Below are positions 14,369-23,900 of a stretch of 64,000 nucleotides of DNA, piece by piece. The stretch is from assembly GCA_030549775.1 (NCBI GenBank), contig CM060176.1:96277815-96341814 (forward strand), given 5' to 3'. Positions within the stretch are counted from its first letter, which is position 1. Each line of letters begins with the position of its first letter. The DNA comes from Tamarix chinensis. Lineage: Eukaryota; Streptophyta; Magnoliopsida; Caryophyllales; Tamaricaceae. Under the pieces are notes generated by a model. That model saw nothing but the letters and a program-made list of their open reading frames with translations, was not told the DNA's origin and did not search any database. Position numbers and translations under genes: made by a program.

Positions 14369-14706
14369 TGTAAAACCCTGAATCGGTACCCCCAAATTGA
14401 ATGGAGTGTTATAAGGATTGATATGGCTACTTATATCAATATAGTATAACATCTTTTTAGTGATTATGTCCTAAGAATTCCATAGTTAAGTGTGTTTTCC
14501 ATGGAGCAATTCTTAAGATGGGTGACCCTCTTATAAAGTTTTAAAATTTTTCCAAAAATTTCACAAGAAGCTCATGAGTGAGGACAAATTGTGCTAAAAG
14601 AACTCGTATTGATCTGTAGCGTCAATCGATCAATCCAAAAGTACTTCAGGGTAGCCCCTACAACCATTGTAGATCCCATATGGTCGTATCAACTCGGGGT
14701 GTTACA
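14369..14706 (+). repeat. Cassandra 5' LTR
   Basis: 338 bp. 5S-like A-box segment agttaagtgtg at 14484-14494 and C-box-like gatgggtgaccctc at 14517-14530. It ends TGTTACA. It has lost part of the cctgggaagt motif that the 3' LTR keeps. Confidence 0.85.
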
Positions 14707-14852
14707 AATGGTATCATAATAAAATCGTGATTGCGAGCTAAACTTGGATGAGCTAGTCACTCATCTAGCTAGACAATTATTAGGATAAACTATAATTACA
14801 TAGTTAGTGGTTGAGGCGCAAAGAGGACATTGCGTTCTTGAGTGAGGGTGCA

Positions 14853-15196
14853 TGTAATACTCCCCCAACTTGAGTGGAGTATTATAAGGATTGATATGAC
14901 TACTTATATCAACATGGTAGATTTCGTCCTAAGAAATCCATAGTTAAGTGTACTTGTTATAGAGAAATTTTTTAAATGGGTGACCCTCCTAGGAAGTTTT
15001 AAAAATTTCCTGACAATTTCTTGGGACGTACGTGGGTGATGACAAAGCATGTTAAAAGGACTTGTATTGATTTATGGGGCCATAGGATCGATCTGAAAGC
15101 ACTCTATGGTATTCCTTACAACTCTTGTAGGTACGGGATGTTATTAGGTGGCTACTAAGTGGGCTCAATATAATTGTATCGACTTGGAGTGTTATA
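14853..15196 (+). repeat. Cassandra 3' LTR
   Basis: 344 bp. 5S-like segments at 14942-14953 (agttaagtgtac) and 14976-14998 (gggtgaccctcctaggaagt), the better preserved of the two. Its last bases are GTTATA where the first LTR has GTTACA. Confidence 0.85.
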
Positions 15197-15585
15197 TTTA
15201 GAGAGTAGAAGAGGGGAAGCACATATGAGTTGATGGGAATGAGGGGGGAAAAAGGGAGGGGAAGGGAGTTTATATGAAGGGTTCAGATTTCTTGAGATGA
15301 AGAAGATGTGAGGGGTCTTGGGTAAGATGTGATAAGGAGATATGATGTTTTGGAGGGATAATGTGAATCATAAAGGTAGCATGAAAAAGAAGCATGGCAA
15401 GGGTTAGGCGGAGTGTGTAGTTAGAATTATTTAGGATTTTGTTTAGGTAACAAAAATAGGAAATAAAATCATGTTATCAAGGGAAAAGAATGTGCCGAGG
15501 GTTGATTAAGGCAAGGTTAAGGGTTAGAAAAATATTAAGGGTTAAACACCCAAAGTTTAAGATTAATAAATTTTAGAGTGTTATA

Positions 15586-15716
15586 GCCATCTCCTCTCCA
15601 TGGAGTTGGTCATAAAGTGTGTAATGACACCTTGGACATATGTTTTCTTCGATGTAGAATAATGTAATCGGGCAATAGTCCTTTTATTTTATCAACAAAA
15701 AAAAATCTAAAAAAAA
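15586..15716 (+). pseudogene. LINE 3' end with poly(A) tail, right part of the 7.7-kb fragment
   Basis: The sequence continues the LINE interrupted at 8174: a short end of coding sequence, an untranslated segment ending ccttttattttatcaac, then an A-rich tail at 15697-15716. Removing LTR copy F3 and one 5-bp duplication joins the two halves. The tail fixes the LINE as plus strand. Confidence 0.65.
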
Positions 15717-16639
15717 TTAATATAATGATGCCTACATGGTTGACTACACCACTTTCATTATGTGTGCTCTGCAAAGGGCATGTCAACTAGCTTTGGGATT
15801 TTTATTAACCTTTTGTCTCAATTACTTTACCGTGTCAAGTTGATGCCAAGATTAATTTGTTTAAATGATATAAATGTTAGAGATAAACGTGACTAATCAG
15901 AATTTTAGCCCTGCTAAGAGTGAATATTGGCCCCTTTTAAATAAAAAAAGGCGTATCAAGTTGATTACTTACGGTCACTTTCTGCATGGGGTGGGGTCTG
16001 ATCCCATGACCCGCAACATGTAACTAGGAAACAACCACCTAGGCCACAGAAGAACCCCTAGTAACAACAGTAATACTGATACTCCCTTCTTTTTATAGTG
16101 TAAGATACATAATGGTTTTACGCCCATATTAAAAAGTACTAATTTGAAACAAAAATTTTCTGCTTTTACTAGCATTCTATGATATTAAACTTCAAACTCC
16201 TCTAATTAATTGGAAATATAATAATATTAAAATTAAAACTAAAAAGCATAGCATTTAATGTTTGACTATTTTTTATAAAATGCCTTGTATTATTAATTAA
16301 AATTTAAAATATTATCTCTTGTATTATGAAACATAGGTAATACTAATTATATAATTGTTTCATAACTAGTGTCATTTAGGCATATTTTAGTGAATTGTAA
16401 TTGTTAGCTATTACAGTTGAATTTTTTAACTTATTTAAAAAATAAACTTAGTGAAATTTATAAAATAAAAAAATCATTAATTATAGTTATAAAATAGTTG
16501 TTGGAGAAAAAACACTTTGTTAGCCCTATCGCCATAGGAGACAAATTTATAGTTTATTGCACATTGGTTGGGTTGTGGCAATGACCAAGAAATGCAAATG
16601 TGTGATTGCATGGTGAGCAATGTGTAATGAATTGGCATC
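15717..16639. other. Intergenic, no gene seen
   Basis: AT-rich sequence with no supported reading frame. A segment near 15985-16060 (ggggtctgatcccatgacc) resembles dispersed repeat debris. Confidence 0.4.
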
Positions 16640-17370
16640 AAGTCTTATGTGCATCTTTTATTGTAACTATACATATATTTTATTATACATGTAAATATCA
16701 TTTACTACTATTAAACGTATATTTTGCCATTATTTTACTATAATTATTTAATTTAAGTTGCACATCTTATATATATATTCCATCACACATCTAAATATCT
16801 TTTATCCTTATTAAACATATTTTTCGCTATTATTTTCTTAAAATTTTCAACATACATCTAAGCATATCTTTCACCAATCTTGCGTGTATCTTTCACTAAA
16901 ACTATACATATTTCGGTAGGCATCTAAATATCTTTCACTATTGTTAAACATATTTTTCATCACTATTTTTTTTTTAAAGATTACTATTGATCTAAGCATA
17001 TATTAATGGTTGTCTTCGTATCTTTACCATAACTACACATATATTTTATTATAAATTTAAATATCTTTTACCATCGTTATGCATATTTTTCACCACTATT
17101 TATTAAAAAATTTCAACTTTTACAACACTAATATTTTACTACAACTACACAAATATTTCACAACACATCTAAACATTTTTCATCAATGTTAAACATTATA
17201 TTTACCACTATTTTTGTATATTATTTTAACATTAATCTAAACATATATTACAAGTCCCTTATGTATATTTCATAACAACGATACATATATTTCACTAAGC
17301 ATTTAACTATCTTTCACCATTATTTATATTTGATTTTAATTATCCATGATCTTTCACCACTACTCTACTA
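16640..17370. repeat. Decayed tandem repeat with a period of about 133 bp
   Basis: A recurring order of (c)atctaaatatcttt-acc, ttaaacatatttttc-ccactat, aaaattt-aacat-atctaagcatat and actacacatatattt is repeated about six times. The 'aaatatc' anchor lies at 16693, 16793, 16926, 17059, 17171 and 17304, giving spacings of 100, 133, 133, 112 and 133. Units are heavily mutated, so the array is old. Confidence 0.7.
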
Positions 17371-18079
17371 GTATTTTATTATAAAGATATTTATCAAAAA
17401 CATATGAAATATAGATTTATATTTGTAGAGTAAAATTTTAAAAAATATTATTATAGTTTTTTTTAATATTCCAAATTAAAAATGAATTGATTAAAAAAAT
17501 TAAAATAAAAAAGTGCAAAAGTGACACTAACATAATCATACACCATATAATTGATGGCATAATATAAGTTTATGTTTGAATCTATATGTCAAAAATAATT
17601 ATCTAAAATAATTACTTATTTTTAAAATATTTTAAATTAAAAAGTTTTTTAAAATTTTTATTCAAAATAATTATTTTTAATAAATTGCTTCAAACAAATT
17701 CTGAATTGCAAAAGACTCCTTCGATACTTTTGTAATAACTTTTTTGTACGCTACTTTAACATCATATTTTTATTTTTGTTGGCGATTAAAGAGTTTGGAT
17801 CTTTTTCATGTAATGTTGGCATCGCTCAGCTTTCGTTCACTTTGCTTCCGAATGATGCGTTAATCTTTCTTTTTCGTATCAGCCTCGATGTCACGGCCCG
17901 GGGGTCCCCTCAAGATGACTAGACCGGTTACGTTAGGCATCCAATTCCGTCTGGGAACCTTGCGTCTCGCATGGAGCAGTCTCTTGTTATTTTACATCAC
18001 GTGTTTCTTTGCTTTTTCTCCCCCGATCATCAGCAACTCCCCTGACACATCCTGCGCATCCTATTTTTGAACTTGTGGA

Positions 18080-18307
18080 TAGGGTTAGTTAAATGGATGA
18101 AATCCAAATTTTTTTTTAGGCTAATCTAATATCAAATCCAGTCCAAACATTAAAAACTCCAACCCAATTCATTTATAACTCAGGCCTGTAAACTCAATTT
18201 AATTCGTACGTTTAATTAAATAAATAAAACATACACCTTAGTTTGGACTCATTTAATAAGTCCAAGTCTAAGAAAATTTGGCTTAATAAGCCTCATTTAC
18301 AACCCTA
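18080..18307. mobile_element. hAT-type MITE
   Basis: A 228-bp non-coding element. It begins TAGGGTTAGTTAAATG and its far end, reverse complemented, reads TAGGGTTGTAAATG, an imperfect terminal inverted repeat of the hAT kind. The flanking 8-mers do not match convincingly, so the call rests on the termini. It lies just beyond the 3' end of LSM6. Confidence 0.55.
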
Positions 18308-18309
18308 CT

Positions 18310-18511
18310 AAAAGTGCGTACTGAAATTAGAACACAAAATCATAGATGAGTCAAAGTACACAACTTAAATATCGTTCTATGGGGTGATGACCACGGAATA
18401 CAAATACGTGAATTCCAATCGAGTTCTACCCCAACTCTCACGTACTTCTCCAACAATGAGCAGTTAACGACAACACTTAGCTTGGTGTCACAATCCTACA
18501 AAGGAAATGCG
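18310..18511 (-). other. Likely LSM6 3' untranslated region
   Basis: On the minus strand this is sequence of ordinary gene-like composition directly after the stop codon, before the hAT MITE. No canonical AATAAA is obvious, so the cleavage site is not placed. Confidence 0.4.
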
Positions 18512-18558
18512 CTACGCCCCATCTGCCAGTGTCCTCTTTGACGTACTAATATAAAGCA
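18512..18558 (-). CDS. LSM6: LSM6 coding exon 3
   Basis: 47 bp, completing Val77 and coding LYISTSKRTLADGA then TAG. It follows a 113-bp intron (18559-18671) ending aatgcag. Confidence 0.93.
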
Positions 18559-20925
18559 CTGCATTTCAGGACAATGGAAGTTAGCAGCCGCTACAATTAT
18601 CAAGAACATTATCCGACCAACAAGCAACGAGAAATAAAATGTAGGGCGATAAAGACGGGAACGCTGATTACCATTGTTTCCTCGAATGAAAGCATCGCCA
18701 TATTTATTCTTCAGCTGCCCATTTACATACTCTTCTGTTTGCTCCATTGCTATATTCATATATCCATCCAGGCATGCCAATATACCTGAATAAATACAAG
18801 GAACGCAATTCGTGATTAGATTCTCTGTCACTATTTACACAGGAAATGTAAGAAAATTCATGGGCAATGATACTCGGCTGCAAATGCAGGATCAAAATCC
18901 ACTGTCACACGATTGAAACCAGTATACACAAGCATAAGTATAATTACCCCAGCAGGATTGATCAATTAAGAAAGATGAATCAATCAAGCGTAGAGTAATA
19001 TAACTGCTGGAAGTGTTTAGACAGAGGACAGGCGAAAGTGACGGGAGGTTGAGATAATCGAAACTTTCATTCATACCAGCCCACCGTCTCCACCACAGAA
19101 TTTAACAACCAAATCCAATAACAAGTTCAACAACATAAAGAAATTGTCAGAAATAACAGAAAAGAGAATAATGAACAAAGCTGACGTGTCTCTTCCTCCT
19201 TCGTAGCAGACTGCCTCTTCCGGGAACAAACCAAACGCACCATATCAGTAGCTTGGAAATTAATGACACCGAAGAGTGAGACCCTAAACAAGAAGTTGTA
19301 TTGAACTTGCTAAATAAAACACTATTATGATGAAAGTGAAAACAGAACAGGTTCATAAAAATTGTTACTATATGCACGGAAATGTAAGAAAATTCATGGG
19401 TAATAATATGGCAACCAATTGACATGAGCGCAAGTTGCCATTTTTTCACTATCATCAACAACCTACAAGAGATCTTGCGAAACTCATTGTCCTTGTTAAG
19501 CGTATTGGCATCCCACAGTACAAGTCCAAACATGATCAATGGCTGGTATTTGTTATCCTCGATTGTAACATTCTTATTTCAAAGTAATGAAGACTCTTAC
19601 TCATTGATAAAAACTATATGTGGCTGCAAATGCAGGGCCAAAATCCCCAGTAACAACCAAAACTAGAATACTCAAGCCAAGCAGCTTCGATATTAATGAC
19701 ACAAACAAGTGAGTACCCTAAACAACAAATTTTATTAAACTTGCTAAATAACAAGCAATAAAACTGTGGTTGTAATTGCACTTGTAGTCGCGGTGTCGTG
19801 ATATCGCGATGCCATAAACTATATTTTATATGCCGTGGTTGTTGCAGCGTAATTTTTTTTTCCACAACAAATACTAGCGAATATCGGAAAATATCGGCTA
19901 ATAACCGATATATTGCCGATAAATACGTGAAATTCTAAAACTATTACGTATCGCCAATATTGCATATCAGCTGACCCAAAATCCAATAAATATTGGTTGA
20001 TATTGTGTATTGGGACTGATAATTAATTGTATGTTAAATAAAGCACTATTATGATGCAAGTGCAAATTGAACAAGTTTATACGAATCAAGTTTTAACTGC
20101 ACACATATCTGAGGTTAAGTATCAATGGATCAGTGCAGACTATGATGGCAAGTCTGCCATACTAAATAGGCAATGATAATAAACTATTCAAGGTAAGCAA
20201 TAAAATGAGTAAATAATCCACTCAATATTAAACAAATATTGACTTCAACATCTGAGTGAATGTTTTGTGGTGAAGAATGACAAGAAAGTGGGGAGAAGCT
20301 TAACATATCCAAAAGTTTTTACACGTTCCCCACTTAACAGATCCGAGAGTCAGTAAAAGCTGTGCAGTTGCAGGTATCCCAATGATATGAGACTTGGACT
20401 TATCCATCTATCTTTGAGTAAAGCTTACTTTTGACATCCATCCACAATTTCCAATTGCAAATTCCAGAAGTAAAGAGAACATAAATCTACAATAATACTT
20501 TGAAAAAATATGCAATCATCCTATATGTCTCTATTTTGAGCAACATAGGCCTATATATAATAAGAGGTACCTATATATAACAAGAGGTACCAATACTAAG
20601 GGCATGTTTTCCTCTTCTTTAAAGATCCTATCAAATCAAATATTGGCACTTATTATATCTAATTAATATTATTATTATTATTACCATGAATAATATTTTT
20701 ATCGCTAGATCTTTTATTATAATTATTATCACTATATCTAATAATAATCATAACTATTGTAATTACTATAATTATTATTAATTATAAATTCTATAATTAC
20801 TATAATTAATATTGATTGTAATTATTATAATTACTTTAATTATTATTAATTATAAAAATAAAGTATTTATATCAACAATAAGTATTCTAATTAAAATTGA
20901 AGTAAAAACTATTACTAAGATTGCA

Positions 20926-20969
<44 letters not shown>

Positions 20970-23900
20970 TTACAATAAAAAAATTCTTAATTTTATTATA
21001 ATATTGTAATTATAATTATATTTATATTTATAATAAATAATATAATTATAGTTACATTATTTTTATATTAAATATAATAATTACTATTTATATAAATATA
21101 ATAATAATATGAATACCATAAATTAAAGAAATAATTATAACATTATTAATTAGAATCATTATTATCATTATATTTAATTATAACAATTATTATTATCATC
21201 CTTATTATTATTTTAATAATAATTATGATTAATATAATAACAACATGTATTCATATGAAATATGACAAATAGGCTTCCCCAGTGACCATAAACTTGACCA
21301 AAACTTTCAAATCAAGCAAAGGAAGATCTTCTTGGAAAGGTATACAATAGGCATTTCATTCTCAATTTTTGATTGCATATAAGGAACATCAAAGCATCAT
21401 GCCACTCGGGGGACAAAGATGAATTAACTAGAATTGATGGATTCAATGGGTCTCTGCTTGCCTGAATTCTATCACCTTTATTTTAATATAATGGTAACAC
21501 AAAAGGTTTTCTGAACCCTCATAGGGGACTCCGACAAGGGGACCCTCTCTTCCTCTTGTGTTCAGAATGGCTATCAGCTATGATCAAAAGGAAGGAACAA
21601 GAGGCAGGATTCATGGCATCCAGATTTATAGAATCACGTCGCAAGTAACCCATTAATTTTTTTGCCAATGACTGTTATTCTGTCATGCAAACAGGAATAA
21701 GGTGGAGAATCTGGAAGGGGTTTTACATAAATATGAGATATTGTTGTGGCAAAGAATATACTTGCAAAAGTCGGAGATTATGTTCTCTAGTGGTTTACCT
21801 CCAAGTGCACAGCAACAACTAAAAGGTCTACTGAAGGTGAACCATGTAGATAGCTACAATAAGTACTTGAGGCCATCAGCCATGGTGGGTAAGTCGAAGA
21901 AGGCTAACTTTGGAGCCCTGAAGTATAAAATTTACAAAAAATTATCAATGTGGAAACAAAGTCTAGATCGGGGAAAATATTTCTTATTAAACCTGTGGCG
22001 CAATCTATTCCCATTTATATAAGAAGCTGTTTCATGCTACCATTGATTTTATGTAATGAGCTCTGCCAGGTTATTGCCCAGTTTTGGTGGGGCTGATGGA
22101 AAAAAAAAGAGGGCCACATTTGGTGTACATATGAGCAATTATGTGATAAGAAATCGGATGGTGGACCAGGTTTCAGGGATCTAGAAAGCTTCAAAAGAGC
22201 CATGTCAGCAAAGCAATGCTGTAAAATAGCCATGGACAATCACTCCCTGGCAGCCAGACTGCTGAAAGCTAAATACCATCTAAGGGTATCTTTCCTTGAA
22301 GCAAACTTAGGATATCAACCGAGCTACATTTGGGGGAGCTTGATGGAAAAGCATAAAGTGCCAATGAAAAAAGTTCGATGGTGAGTGGGCAATGGGCACA
22401 AAATAAGACTTTGGCAGATCTCCCTAACTTCTGACCATTCTCAACTACCAGTTTACTAATTGAAGATGCAGAGGTGAGGATTTGATGATTGATAAATGGA
22501 GATAGGTGGAATGATGACTTGCTCAGGGCAGCCTTTCTAGCAGAAAAAGCACCCTTTATTCTTCAATTCCAATTAGAAATTTTTCCACAAATGACCGGCT
22601 TATATGGCATAATAGTAAATCTAGAATCTATGATGTCAAATCTGGCTATTGGCAGGCATGGCACGATAAAAGAAACATGGACAGAAGCTAGCAGCAGGAG
22701 CATCTCAAATGGAAAAGAAGCTTCGCAGCAGCTATGGAAGACCTTGGTTGCTCCAAAAATCAGTCTTTGTGGATGGAGAGCAAAGAAAGATTAATTTTCT
22801 TTAAAAGGAAGGTTATAGCAGAACGATATTATTCTATCCCCACTATGTAATCGTAGTGATAGCATGTTCGACTCTACCCTCCATGTGATGAAAGACTGCT
22901 ATTAGGCTCGATGTGTCCAGTGGACTAGCAGATTATCCTTTAGAACTCAATCAATTCAGGTGGGCAGTGTAAATGATTAGATTGATTGGGGATTAAAATT
23001 TCTCCCTTATTTCTAAAAGAAAGTCATTGCGCTTTTCGAATTAAGACATTATGATATGAAAATATAATTGCTATATTCAAATTAAAACAAATTTTCATAA
23101 TACAATTGTTTTTTTTAACAATTTTTAAGAATATATATTTTTTTAAAATTAATGGTCAAAGTTTATTATCAAAATCCATGCTCACTTCCTTTAGAAACAA
23201 AGAGTAGATCATAAGAATGACAGCATTATTTCTTATGATTTGTCAAATGTTATGGAATGAATGACACATGCTGGAAAATGGAAAGGGGTGCCTTAACCTG
23301 CAGGAAGATCCAAATGCAGCTGATTACATTTCAAGCAGATATTTTGACTTGCTCCATAAGATAACAGAACAGGCAACAGAGGCTGAAATGGCATCCCAAG
23401 AGCATCACAGAGATGACACCCTATGTATACAAGAGGATTGTCATTGTCCGTAACTTGCCCCAGGCATCTTGGGAATGTGTCATGCGAATATGGGCACTCC
23501 TTTGTTGCCTAATGGCTGCTAATGTTGATATTATGTCTCAAGTGCAACTCAGTGTTCCTTCTGTACATCTCTATGTGCTGTTATTGTGGGATGTTGCGAA
23601 TATTCGACATGATGCTCAGTACGATTGTTTGTTCCATGCAGGCCTCACCAGGGACTCTAGGGCCGAAAACTCTGAGCGTGTGACAAGTAGTATCAGAGCA
23701 GCTCATTGCCCAATACCAGTCAACAAGAATTTCGTCGTGTTGTTTGAGGCACACTTGGGATGACCAATTTCGAAGGAGTGAAGTCAAGTGGCCGTATGTA
23801 CTGCGCAAGCCTATTGACAAAGAGTGTTGATGGATATAATTTGGTGTGGGATCCAAGCCATTGAAATGAGTTTTGGGGGGCCACGTAATGAGATGATCGG

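Larger units (their letters stand above)
14369..15196 (+). mobile_element. Cassandra-type TRIM with 5S-rRNA-like LTRs
   Basis: Two direct repeats, 14369-14706 and 14853-15196, start TGTAA and end gggtgttaca / gagtgttata. They flank 146 bp that cannot encode a protein. The first repeat is followed after two bases by TGGTATCATAAT (14709-14720), a mutated initiator-tRNA-Met primer site; the family motif is TGGTATCAGAGC. Both LTRs carry a segment like the plant 5S rRNA internal promoter: agttaag-tgt then GGTGACC, 37 bp apart in each copy, followed by cct-ct. In 5S rRNA the same elements are 36 bp apart. That domain is the hallmark of Cassandra TRIMs. Flanks TTCAA/TTTAG match at 3/5, both differences being transitions. 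Confidence 0.85.
8175..15585 (-). mobile_element. Solo LTR of the large Gypsy family (copy F3), split by F4 and a Cassandra TRIM
   Basis: It begins TATAATACCTC (family TGTAATACCCC with G to A) and ends TTTTAGAGTGTTATA. Flanks are GTCAT (8170-8174) and GCCAT (15586-15590), a 4/5 duplication differing by one transition. It lies inside a LINE whose two halves fit across the gap. The left part carries cactattat-ggtgga modules (8820-8965). A purine-rich block runs from 10350 to 15450 and has taken both the nested LTR (10642-14111) and the TRIM (14369-15196). Without them the LTR is about 3.1 kb. Confidence 0.75.

Noticed and set aside
17888..18070. 60-codon plus-strand frame beginning MSRPGGPLK in a GC-richer patch
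   Set aside because: Too short, unrecognised, no splice or promoter context. The patch may be a remnant of a gene or repeat.
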